Virus record (IMG/VR): IMGVR_UViG_3300047546_002947
Span: 1 to 25,537 of that record
From: a virus
DNA length: 25,537 bases
Reading direction: 5' to 3' (one strand)
Every line of letters begins with the position of its first letter. Position 1 is the first letter of the stretch. This document shows, in pieces, positions 7,022 to 13,314 of the stretch. A program made the translations under genes and the position numbers. The notes below the pieces were generated by a model, which saw nothing but the letters and a program-made list of their open reading frames with translations, did not search any database and had not been told where the DNA came from.

Positions 7022-7380
7022 CATATAGCTCCTGTCTTGTAACGATAATCTTCTTTATCGAAAGGTTCACCAAGCATATTACGCCAATGAATGCGAACAT
7101 CCTTGCGAAGCTCATCTGTCTCTTTTTGACCCGCTGTCTTACCTGTTCTATGAACTGATCCTGTCAATACATTAAGAACACGACGAACAGCTAAAGGACT
7201 CTTCTTATTCTTATTGAAATAAGAACGAAGAGTTGAGACATTCTTTTTATGATTGTGAACCCAATTGCCGATTAGAGACTTACGAATGCCTTGCCACTCT
7301 GGATCATCAACAACTTTCTTGATGTCCATCCCCTTAACCTTACGAGCATCTTCCATAAGATGTTGTTCAAAAGTAAGCAT
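7021..7380 (-). CDS. Basic protein with N-terminal capsid-targeting-like peptide
   Basis: 119 residues with no recognised domain. The start MLTFEQHLMEDARKVKG closely follows the layout of the T4 internal protein leader (MKTYQEFIAEA, then basic residues, from memory). The mature part would be strongly basic (NWVHNHKKNVSTLRSYFNKNKK), as expected for a protein bound to packaged DNA. ATG 7380 is chosen over ATG 7392: the upstream ATG is part of an ATGGAGAGA box in which GGAGAG is the ribosome-binding site. A late-promoter-like octamer lies 22 nt before the start. Cleavage after the glutamate at residue 10 is inferred, not shown. Confidence 0.68.
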   Translation of the reverse strand: MLTFEQHLMEDARKVKGMDIKKVVDDPEWQGIRKSLIGNWVHNHKKNVSTLRSYFNKNKKSPLAVRRVLNVLTGSVHRTGKTAGQKETDELRKDVRIHWRNMLGEPFDKEDYRYKTGAI

Positions 7381-7401
7381 ATGTCTCTCCATTTGATATA
7401 A

Positions 7402-7409
7402 TATTTATT
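7402..7409 (-). promoter_or_regulatory. Candidate T4-type late promoter
   Basis: The - strand reads AATAAATA, 7 of 8 bases of the T4 late -10 octamer TATAAATA that gp55-bound RNA polymerase recognises. It sits 22 nt before the start of the first putative head-internal gene. A TATAAT overlaps it, so a weak sigma70 promoter is an alternative, although no good -35 box is present. Confidence 0.4.
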
Positions 7410-7426
7410 ATACCAATCTTTTGAAA

Positions 7427-7885
7427 TTAATGCCACTCGTAATAAATTGAATGATTACAATAGTTTAGGAAATAATCCCTATCGGGATATAGATTAGGCT
7501 TTTGTAATATACGTTCTTTTATGCGTTTTATGACAGTCTTATATGCCTCTTCGTTAGGAATATAGTCATTATACCATATACCCGGAAAAGATGTCTGTAT
7601 CTTTTCTAATCTTTTTTTAAAATTTTCAGGATCTGTTTTGATCCCTCTGCTATTCATATTATCATAAAGGTCTCTAAATCTTTTTTCAAGATAATAACCT
7701 TTATCATAAAAGAACTTTACATGTCCACCATCAAGACTAAACTTTTCTGGTATCTTAACAGTATGCAAGGATCCCTTGCTAGCTGTTCTTTGCATAGGAA
7801 AAATAATTTGTGTTAGTTCTTTATATTCAGCAACAAGGTGTCTAGCTGTAAGAAGATCAGGATTTACTAGATTTATTCTTGTCAT
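7427..7885 (-). CDS. denV: Pyrimidine-dimer DNA glycosylase, DenV (T4 endonuclease V)
   Basis: Base-excision repair enzyme that cuts the glycosidic bond of UV-induced pyrimidine dimers and the DNA backbone. The start MTRINLVNPDLL...HLVAEYKEL aligns without gaps to T4 DenV (MTRINL...HLMAEYREL, from memory). Thr2 is the amine nucleophile after Met removal, His16 is conserved and Glu23 is the catalytic acid. GGHVKFFYDKGYYLEKR (53-69) matches GAGHVTFFYDK of T4. At 152 residues it is slightly longer than T4's 138, mainly from a middle insertion. It is the last gene of the early operon starting at 9442 and overlaps the previous gene by 29 nt. Confidence 0.93.
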   Translation of the reverse strand: MTRINLVNPDLLTARHLVAEYKELTQIIFPMQRTASKGSLHTVKIPEKFSLDGGHVKFFYDKGYYLEKRFRDLYDNMNSRGIKTDPENFKKRLEKIQTSFPGIWYNDYIPNEEAYKTVIKRIKERILQKPNLYPDRDYFLNYCNHSIYYEWH

Positions 7886-8267
7886 TCTTCTTTACAATGT
7901 TGAGAGGAGGATTATAAACCTCAACAAGTCTTGATTCTACTGATTCATGATTAATATATTCACTATCAAATAGTTGCTCGCGAATTGAATCTCTTGTCAA
8001 AGCATAAACAAACACTAAATTGCTGTCAACCATTTCTTTAAGAATGTCGGCTTTAAAGTGAACAAACTTATCTAATCTTTTATTAATCCAACGTTGTTGA
8101 AGTGTGTTGCTATAAGATCCAATGTATAATAATTTATCATTTACATAAACGGCATATACACCACCAACAGAGTTAAACAATTCTTCGTTGATTAAATGAA
8201 AAAATTCTTTATTAAAAGAAAAAGCTTTCTTAAAAACAAGACCATTAATTAGAACACTGTCTAACAT
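7857..8267 (-). CDS. GIY-YIG endonuclease, resembles T4 endonuclease II (DenA)
   Basis: 136 residues with the GIY-YIG nuclease core: GVYAVY (36-41), LLYIGS (46-51), Arg59, the catalytic glutamate E111 in ESRLVEVYNPPLN, and N123. T4 DenA is also 136 residues and, from memory, ends with a comparable glutamate and NPPWNIQHKK, close to NPPLNIVKK here. DenA nicks and cuts unmodified host DNA at the start of T4 host shut-off. A DenA-like role fits the early operon position, but a homing nuclease of the Seg type is an alternative; there is no separate DNA-binding domain, which disfavours it. Overlaps both neighbours (TGATG upstream). Confidence 0.72.
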   Translation of the reverse strand: MLDSVLINGLVFKKAFSFNKEFFHLINEELFNSVGGVYAVYVNDKLLYIGSYSNTLQQRWINKRLDKFVHFKADILKEMVDSNLVFVYALTRDSIREQLFDSEYINHESVESRLVEVYNPPLNIVKKNDKNKSSKS

Positions 8268-8692
8268 CAGAAAGTCTCCAAGAGATTACCGTTACCAGCA
8301 ACGCGTTCTGCTTCTTTAAATGACATACCGTTTTTATTCATGAGATCAATTATTTGTAAAAACTCTTCATAATTCCACGTTCTCATTTCTGTAATGCCGG
8401 AGAGTTGTTTAGGTTCAAACCAATTATGAAATCTACCACCTTTAGCTATAGTATTCATAATCAATTGTTCAATACGTTCTGCTTCTTCTCTATTAGGAGC
8501 CCAAACTGAATGCATGATTTTAATATCATCAAATGTTTCACTAATAGGATTAGCCTCATCTGATCCTGTATACATCAAACGTTTCATAGCATCTGATGAA
8601 GCTGTAATACCAACCTTCATTACTGTTTTAGGTAAACCAGAAACAGCTGTAGAACGTTTCAACTTAGCAAGATAAATTTTATACGGTTGCAT
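8267..8692 (-). CDS. Putative T5orf172/MUG113-like (GIY-YIG-related) protein
   Basis: 141 residues. The start MQPYKIYLAKLKRSTAVSGL, then MKVGITASSDAMKRLMY, resembles the Y-L...K-V/I-G-I-T...R pattern of T5orf172/MUG113 domains, which are distant GIY-YIG nucleases. WAPNREEAERIEQLIMNTI and WFEPKQLSGITEMRTW continue it, with candidate glutamates in the last segment. This is a motif-level guess. ATG 8692 overlaps the preceding stop as TGATG and is preferred to the upstream GTG 8695. It lies directly before the DenA-like gene, so two related nuclease folds may stand side by side. Confidence 0.55.
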   Translation of the reverse strand: MQPYKIYLAKLKRSTAVSGLPKTVMKVGITASSDAMKRLMYTGSDEANPISETFDDIKIMHSVWAPNREEAERIEQLIMNTIAKGGRFHNWFEPKQLSGITEMRTWNYEEFLQIIDLMNKNGMSFKEAERVAGNGNLLETF

Positions 8693-9228
8693 CACTTGAT
8701 TCCATATTCTTTTTTAACTGCATGAGATTTAAAATCGACATCATCAATCAATTTAATCTTAGCCTTTTTATACATATCAACCCAATTATCTTTCATTATA
8801 TCAAAATCTTTTTGATATTCTTTGAGCCTAATATTTTCTTCTAATGTAGTTTTAACAATAAACAAATTCTCAAGCCAGAATTTAAAAAATTCTTTCTTAG
8901 TAGGAATTTTATTTTTATTCAGAAGATACTTTGCAATATTACGATATGTGATTGGATGTTCTAAAGATACACTTTCAGCCTTAGAAACTGATTTACCTTT
9001 GTATTTTTTTATTTTCGATTTAAAAGCATTAACACTAATCAATTTTGAATAGTAACCATTAATACCTGCTTCACCTATAGAACTTTCAACTTGTCTAATA
9101 TGATAGGTTTTGACCTTTTCATCAGAAGTTGATTTATAGACCTTGCGATGAAATTTAAATTCTTCATATACAGAATTGTAAATTTCTTTTTTAACAGGAT
9201 TGAGTGTGCCACCTTTTGTTCTAGCCAT
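8692..9228 (-). CDS. Unknown basic protein, 178 aa, early operon
   Basis: Not recognised. It is lysine-rich (starts MARTKGGTLNPVKKEIYNSV) with predicted helices throughout, a basic centre (FKSKIKKYKGKSVSKAES) and a segment HPITYRNIAKYLLNKNKIPTK that could be a helix-turn-helix-like or nuclease-associated unit. The high Lys content suggests nucleic acid binding. It begins one base after the previous stop codon and overlaps the next gene (TGATG), so it belongs to the five-gene operon from 9442 to 7427 ending in denV. Confidence 0.65.
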   Translation of the reverse strand: MARTKGGTLNPVKKEIYNSVYEEFKFHRKVYKSTSDEKVKTYHIRQVESSIGEAGINGYYSKLISVNAFKSKIKKYKGKSVSKAESVSLEHPITYRNIAKYLLNKNKIPTKKEFFKFWLENLFIVKTTLEENIRLKEYQKDFDIMKDNWVDMYKKAKIKLIDDVDFKSHAVKKEYGIK

Positions 9229-9229
9229 A

Positions 9230-9442
9230 TCACTTCACCTTCAATCCTTCACCTGACAACATATAATTGGAAGCAATCTTATCTAATTGTATACCAGATA
9301 ATGTTTTTGATTTCAAGATATTTAATTTTTTGGTCTCATTAGTGCCATGAGATTCATTTACCAAAATCTCAAAAGCACTTTGTTTTTCATCTCGAGACTT
9401 AGCATTCCAAACTGCATTAACAAATTGTGTCAAATCACGCAT
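9230..9442 (-). CDS. Unknown small protein, 70 aa, first gene of the denV early operon
   Basis: Not recognised. It starts MRDLTQFVNAVWNAKSRDEK and is mixed helical, with no cysteine, membrane segment or signal. A strong AAGGAG lies 8 nt before the ATG. It is the promoter-proximal gene behind the early-type promoter at 9470-9499, a position often used in T4-like phages for small host-directed proteins; that role is inferred from position only. Confidence 0.7.
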   Translation of the reverse strand: MRDLTQFVNAVWNAKSRDEKQSAFEILVNESHGTNETKKLNILKSKTLSGIQLDKIASNYMLSGEGLKVK

Positions 9443-9469
9443 AGTTGTCTCCTTCCAAACAATAACTAT

Positions 9470-9499
9470 ATAATACGTTATTTTCAGAAAAAAAGCAAC
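9470..9499 (-). promoter_or_regulatory. Early-type promoter P1 (denV operon)
   Basis: On the - strand -35 TTGCTT (9498-9493), a 17-nt spacer CTGAAAATAACG-ended and rich in T, and -10 TATTAT (9475-9470). A second T-run lies upstream of the -35. The same 30-nt layout recurs at 22811-22840 and 22953-22982 with near-identical sequence (GTTGCT, T-run, GAAAATA, TATTAT), so it is a promoter family of this phage. It lies 28 nt before the first gene of the operon. Confidence 0.75.
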
Positions 9500-9511
9500 C
9501 GGAAAAAAAGT

Positions 9512-9532
9512 GTAATGATTTCAATTAGTTAC
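9512..9532 (+). repeat. Copy 4 of a 21-bp palindrome-like repeat upstream of P1
   Basis: GTAATGATTTCAATTAGTTAC matches three copies at 22852-22937. Here the outer arms are GTAA/TTAC instead of CTAA/TTAG, so both arms changed together. It ends 12 nt upstream of the P1 core and overlaps the last codons of folE. Confidence 0.6.
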
Positions 9533-9540
9533 ATTGAAAT
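9518..9540 (-). terminator. Possible terminator hairpin at folE end
   Basis: An 8-bp perfect stem ATTTCAAT/ATTGAAAT (9518-9525 and 9533-9540) with a 7-nt loop holding the folE stop codon. On the - strand a run of seven T follows after about 8 nt. It is AT-only in most pairs, so termination is uncertain; it overlaps the 21-bp repeat. Confidence 0.4.
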
Positions 9541-10274
9541 TTCTGCATCTTTATATTATTAAAGAACTCTTCACGTGCAGATTGTGTATAAAACAAGCCA
9601 TGAACAACGGTTGTTTGTGTCGTAGAATTAGAAGCCATGACACCACGATTTTCACAGCAACCATGCTTTGCTTCGATATAAACAGCTACGTTTTCAGACT
9701 TAGTAGCTTTCATGATTGAGGTTGCAATATCATTACACAATTCTTCTTGTAGAGTTCCACGACGAGCACAATGTTGAGCGATACGAATATACTTACTAAG
9801 ACCAATAACATGTGTTGATGGAATAACACCAATATAAGCAGTACCAGTAACAGGCTGGTGATGATGAGAACACATAGACTTAAGTTCAGCACGAACAACT
9901 AACATACCTGCATAAGGTTTTGTTCCATGTGAACCATCATTTGGGAAGGAAGTTACTTCTGGTTCATCATGATACCGGCCATACATCAATTCATTAATAT
10001 ACATCTTAGCTAAACGTTTAGCTGTTCCCTTTGAATTAGGATCAGTTTCAACATCAATGATCAATGAACGAAGAACACCATCAAACTTTTCTGTTACCTC
10101 GTCAATGAGTAACTCACGATCCCCATCATCCATAAATTTGCTAATGTTATCATTGGCATGAAAACGAGCATTTGCATCTTTTATCTTTCTTTTAATTTTC
10201 ATTGAAACAGGTTGGTAGCTGACAGCTGTTTCAATTTGTGTTGGCTCTACAATAATATCTTTCACTTTACTCAT
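9525..10274 (-). CDS. folE: GTP cyclohydrolase I, FolE
   Basis: Converts GTP to 7,8-dihydroneopterin triphosphate, the first step to 7-deazaguanine. The tail-end motif NSKGTAKRLAKMYINELMYG (about 80-99), SMCSHHHQPVTGTAYIGVIP with the zinc and catalytic residues C135 and H137-H138, GLSKYIRIA, RRGTLQEEL and IEAKHGCCENRGV are all present and in order. The 249-residue length includes a roughly 50-residue N-terminal extension compared with the compact bacterial enzyme. The ATGA overlap with queD fixes the start and couples the two. The gene ends the queE-DUF6065-ORF-queD-folE run. Confidence 0.96.
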   Translation of the reverse strand: MSKVKDIIVEPTQIETAVSYQPVSMKIKRKIKDANARFHANDNISKFMDDGDRELLIDEVTEKFDGVLRSLIIDVETDPNSKGTAKRLAKMYINELMYGRYHDEPEVTSFPNDGSHGTKPYAGMLVVRAELKSMCSHHHQPVTGTAYIGVIPSTHVIGLSKYIRIAQHCARRGTLQEELCNDIATSIMKATKSENVAVYIEAKHGCCENRGVMASNSTTQTTVVHGLFYTQSAREEFFNNIKMQKFQCN

Positions 10275-10768
10275 GCGAACAAATCCTCATTCCATTCTCT
10301 ATGACCTTCACGGTATGCCATATTAGCCAATGTTTCACGAACTTCAACTCTGAAACACCATAGGCGTTCGGCTTCACCTGGTCCCCACATGTCTGGTATG
10401 TAAACACCATTAACATACTTATATAACATATCTGCTAAACTTTCGCAACCTAATTTTGGAAGAATAGTAAGCTTAGCTAAATTTTTCGATTCAAGAAGTT
10501 TATATGTTTCCATTTCTGGATCATCTTGTGCTACAAGTAATGTATGGTCAAATTGATCCTCTAAAACCTTCTTCAATTCTTTCAATCCACCATAATCAGC
10601 TGCCCAATTACGAACATCAAGATCATCAGTTCCAAAATAAAATTTCATTGAAAATGCATATCCATGAATTAGATTGCAATGACTATCAGCTCTCCATTGA
10701 CGATATGCAACTGGAAATGCGTTGTGATATTCTTTTGTGCTTACATATTTGTAGGTTCTAGGTTGCAT
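10271..10768 (-). CDS. queD: 6-carboxytetrahydropterin synthase-like protein, QueD
   Basis: T-fold enzyme expected to make 6-carboxy-5,6,7,8-tetrahydropterin from dihydroneopterin triphosphate. Catalytic Cys31, Asp74-His75 (FDHTLL) and a late glutamate (VEVRETLANM) match QueD. The classic zinc histidines are altered: the AAH motif is VAY (Tyr22) and HGH is HGY (H35, Tyr37), while an extra His30 precedes the cysteine. The segment YRQWRADSHCNLIHGYAFS belongs to a recognisable QueD subtype, so activity may be kept with other ligands. 165 residues is longer than E. coli QueD (about 120). AGGA lies 6 nt upstream of the ATG, and the 3' end overlaps folE. Confidence 0.88.
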   Translation of the reverse strand: MQPRTYKYVSTKEYHNAFPVAYRQWRADSHCNLIHGYAFSMKFYFGTDDLDVRNWAADYGGLKELKKVLEDQFDHTLLVAQDDPEMETYKLLESKNLAKLTILPKLGCESLADMLYKYVNGVYIPDMWGPGEAERLWCFRVEVRETLANMAYREGHREWNEDLFA

Positions 10769-10769
10769 T

Positions 10770-10985
10770 TTAGGTCCTCATATAAGTGTGTATTCTACGA
10801 TCGATATATTCATCGAGATGTTTTTTAAATTTATGTTTTGCAGAAGGTATAATAACATTTCTAATATTATCTGCTTTACGCCATTCTCCTTCATTATTAT
10901 GATGCCATTCATCATCCAGGGCATCAATAAGAGATTCTAATGACGAAATTACATCTTCAATAATTTCACTACTTTTTCTTTCCAT
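10770..10985 (-). CDS. Unknown acidic-helical protein, 71 aa, inside the que operon
   Basis: Not recognised. It is wholly helical in appearance: an acidic first half (SSEIIEDVISSLESLIDALDDEWHH) and a basic second half (SAKHKFKKHLDEYIDRRIHTY). No metal or membrane motif is seen, although several His and Trp residues are present. Its ATG overlaps the DUF6065 stop as TAATG and its stop is just before the queD ribosome-binding site. Its position between deazaguanine genes suggests an accessory role, without other support. Confidence 0.68.
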   Translation of the reverse strand: MERKSSEIIEDVISSLESLIDALDDEWHHNNEGEWRKADNIRNVIIPSAKHKFKKHLDEYIDRRIHTYMRT

Positions 10986-11704
10986 TATTTTTCTATACTT
11001 CCTGTAAGTTTAATCTTTGTTTGATGATCTACTGGGCATTTGACTCCGTCAGGATATCTACCTTGAAAATATTCTTTTTGCCAATCATTTTTTCTATCAG
11101 GATTTTTATTAAAAGATGTTCTACTTTCATGAAAAATTTTATATTGTGTTCTCATCTCATCATTTTCAGATAACATCTTATGTTCTAATTCAAATGATTC
11201 AGATAATTTTCTCTCAACTGGAAAAATATAACAGATAGGATCTGTTGTATTAAATTCAACAAACCCTGGTCTTAATATTCTCCAGTTCATTGTAAATGAA
11301 TAAGGAGCCCAATCTGATTCATATATTCCAGAAAGAGGCCATACATTGGAAATAAAATGATTTGGTGCACCTGTAATATATAGGTTGTAGCCAGGTGGTG
11401 TTTTAAATAAGTAATGTATATGAAAAGTTAATACACCACTACCAAATATAGATGTTGCAATTCCACCTTCCTCAATCATAGTAATTGCTTCTTTATCAGC
11501 ATTACCGTTCCATTCGCATCTAACCCTCTTCTTAGGAAAGATAGACCAACCATGTTGGTTAGCAATAGTTAGAGGTAAACATCTATAAGCAAATTTTTCA
11601 AATGTTTGATCCATCCATGTTCTAGTAGGTGAACCTTGAACTATAGTTACAGGAGGTGGAAATTGCTCATGAACCTGATAGGCGGTGATTTTTAATTCAC
11701 TCAT
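10985..11704 (-). CDS. DUF6065-like protein in the que operon
   Basis: 239 residues from ATG 11704, which overlaps the queE stop (TAATG); an upstream in-frame start would run 57 nt into queE and is not needed. The sequence MSELKITAYQVHEQFPPP, TWMDQTFEKFAYRCLPLTIANQHGW (about 29-53), WNGNADKE, GSGVLTFHIHYLFKTPPGYNLY and FTMNWRILRPGFVEF recalls the DUF6065 family as remembered; no enzymatic role is known to me. Conserved-looking Asp, Arg, His and Trp residues suggest an enzyme, possibly cupin-like. It sits between queE and queD, so a role in base modification is a hypothesis. Confidence 0.72.
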   Translation of the reverse strand: MSELKITAYQVHEQFPPPVTIVQGSPTRTWMDQTFEKFAYRCLPLTIANQHGWSIFPKKRVRCEWNGNADKEAITMIEEGGIATSIFGSGVLTFHIHYLFKTPPGYNLYITGAPNHFISNVWPLSGIYESDWAPYSFTMNWRILRPGFVEFNTTDPICYIFPVERKLSESFELEHKMLSENDEMRTQYKIFHESRTSFNKNPDRKNDWQKEYFQGRYPDGVKCPVDHQTKIKLTGSIEK

Positions 11705-12582
11705 TAAGTTCCCCAGGCATTTTTCCACAATTGAACCTGAAGACGTGGTGTATAACGCCAACCATGTTTCATAGCAAGATCAGCAACCCACTTCTCGTTT
11801 GTATCATATACTTTTGTAGTACCGCCTGCTGGCATTAGATATACAGGAATGTTATACCCGTCTAATAGTTTATTATATTCCTTAACTGCACGAACTACAT
11901 CATAGTAATCATCAGCATCAGATACTACCCATTTAAAGTATCCTTTAGCCCAAGGACGATCAAAGCCCTCTAATTTATCAAAATAACCTTGAACAATTTC
12001 TGGTCTGATCGCTTCTTCCCATTTCTCACCGGATGATGGTAGTTTGGATGAGATAGAAAACATAACTTCTACACCAGCAAAGTTTTCACTCTCTCTCATA
12101 TATTCTGCTAGATCATCTTTAAGTTCTTGAGTACCATTTGTTTCAAATGTGAGATTGGTCAATCCCATATCACGTTTTGCAATTTCTTCAAACAAAGCAA
12201 TATATGAACGTTGCCAACCAAGTAACGGTTCACCACCCGTAATAATCAAATGTTTATCAGGTCCAAATTTACCTTCAGGAAGAAGCTCTTGCATCTTATC
12301 TACAATTGCTTCTACAGTAAGCATTGGAGAGAGATGTTTGAATCGAGGATCCCAAGATGCATAAGAATCACAACCAGTATGAACTAAAGGTAGATCTTCA
12401 TATTTTTCAAAACTATCTGGATCAATGTTCATACGTTCTTCTGATAGTTGTCCACGAGGCATACCGAAACCGGCACACATAAAATTACATCCAAATGTGC
12501 GAAGAAAAATACTTGGTGTTCCAAGATATTGACCCTCACCTTGTAAGGAATAAAATAACTCAGCTACTTTGATCTTTGACAT
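11704..12582 (-). CDS. queE: 7-carboxy-7-deazaguanine synthase QueE (radical SAM)
   Basis: Radical SAM enzyme that rearranges 6-carboxytetrahydropterin into 7-carboxy-7-deazaguanine. It opens with ELFYSLQGEGQYLGTPSIFLRTFGCNF, the QueE signature, and has TGGEPLL (about 114-120) and ETNGT for SAM and substrate binding. The cluster cysteines are unusual: C32-x3-C36, then a 34-residue insertion, then C71 in GCDSYASW, where C-D-S replaces the C-D-T of the usual CxxxCxxC. The 292-residue length reflects this insertion and others. It overlaps the preceding 90-aa gene by 23 nt and the next by 1 nt. Substrates come from FolE and QueD encoded downstream. Confidence 0.92.
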   Translation of the reverse strand: MSKIKVAELFYSLQGEGQYLGTPSIFLRTFGCNFMCAGFGMPRGQLSEERMNIDPDSFEKYEDLPLVHTGCDSYASWDPRFKHLSPMLTVEAIVDKMQELLPEGKFGPDKHLIITGGEPLLGWQRSYIALFEEIAKRDMGLTNLTFETNGTQELKDDLAEYMRESENFAGVEVMFSISSKLPSSGEKWEEAIRPEIVQGYFDKLEGFDRPWAKGYFKWVVSDADDYYDVVRAVKEYNKLLDGYNIPVYLMPAGGTTKVYDTNEKWVADLAMKHGWRYTPRLQVQLWKNAWGT

Positions 12583-12832
12583 TTTCTTTTTCCGTTTCTA
12601 GTGCTCTGGATAACATTTTATTTAATTCATCATTAATCATTTGTTCAAGACCTGGAGTCAATGCAGTATTAACTTTGACTGCTCTATTGTCTTTTTCTAT
12701 TTTATAAACATCAACCATAATATACATTCCCTTAGAATCTTCTTTTACAAAATCACCAGGAGGGAATGTCACAAAATATTCACCTATTCTGAAACCATCG
12801 CGGTTGTTATCAAATAAAGGATTGTCTGTCAT
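12560..12832 (-). CDS. Unknown protein, 90 aa
   Basis: Not recognised. It appears to have a beta-rich first half (FRIGEYFVTFPPGDFVKEDSKGMYIMVDVYKIEKDNRAVKV) and an acidic helical tail (GLEQMINDELNKMLSRALETEKENVKDQSS). AAGGA stands 9 nt before the ATG, which overlaps the deformylase stop (ATGA). It may be a small phage accessory protein; no partner can be named from the sequence. Confidence 0.68.
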   Translation of the reverse strand: MTDNPLFDNNRDGFRIGEYFVTFPPGDFVKEDSKGMYIMVDVYKIEKDNRAVKVNTALTPGLEQMINDELNKMLSRALETEKENVKDQSS

Positions 12833-13314
12833 TTATAAAATCCTTTCAATGCCTTATCTCTATGATATTTGTTTGCTCTATTAAAAAATAATACACCATT
12901 TAAATGATCAAGTTCGTGTTGGAAAACTCTTGCGGTTAATCCAGAAAAATTCATTGTAACTGTTTCACCTGAAGGTGTCTGAAATCTTGTTTTAATTTCC
13001 TTTGCTCTTTTTATTTTTACATTAACACCAGGAAATGAAAGACAAGCTTCCTCTAACGTTTCTAATTCGTCACTATATAAAACTATTTTAGGATTAAAAC
13101 AAACAAAATTTTCAGGGTGCCCTCTCATAACAAAAACTCTGAAAGGAACACCAACTTGATTAGCTGCTAACCCTACAGCTTTATAATCATTCATAAGTCT
13201 AATTAAAGCAACGCCTAACTCTGAAGGATCTCCTGGAGGATTTTGAAAATTAAATTCCTCGCAGGGTGTTGTTAATATTGGATCTGGGTATTTAATTAAA
13301 TGATCGTCTGTCAT
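12829..13314 (-). CDS. def: Peptide deformylase
   Basis: Removes the N-formyl group from new proteins. All three motifs are present: GLAANQ (48-53, usual form GLAAPQ), EACLS (89-93, metal-binding Cys91, usual form EGCLS) and HELDH (133-137, metal ligands H133 and H137, catalytic E134). 161 residues is normal for a bacterial-type enzyme, slightly short at the C-terminus as in phage deformylases. The ATG overlaps the oxygenase stop as ATGA. Phage deformylases are known from marine T4-like phages, where they are thought to speed synthesis of phage or photosystem proteins; the target here is unknown. Confidence 0.95.
   Translation of the reverse strand: MTDDHLIKYPDPILTTPCEEFNFQNPPGDPSELGVALIRLMNDYKAVGLAANQVGVPFRVFVMRGHPENFVCFNPKIVLYSDELETLEEACLSFPGVNVKIKRAKEIKTRFQTPSGETVTMNFSGLTARVFQHELDHLNGVLFFNRANKYHRDKALKGFYK

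Noticed and set aside
7857-8692. Idea that the GIY-YIG genes mark a homing-endonuclease insertion or intron
   Set aside because: Neighbouring genes are complete and joined by short overlaps, with no split gene or intron boundary visible.
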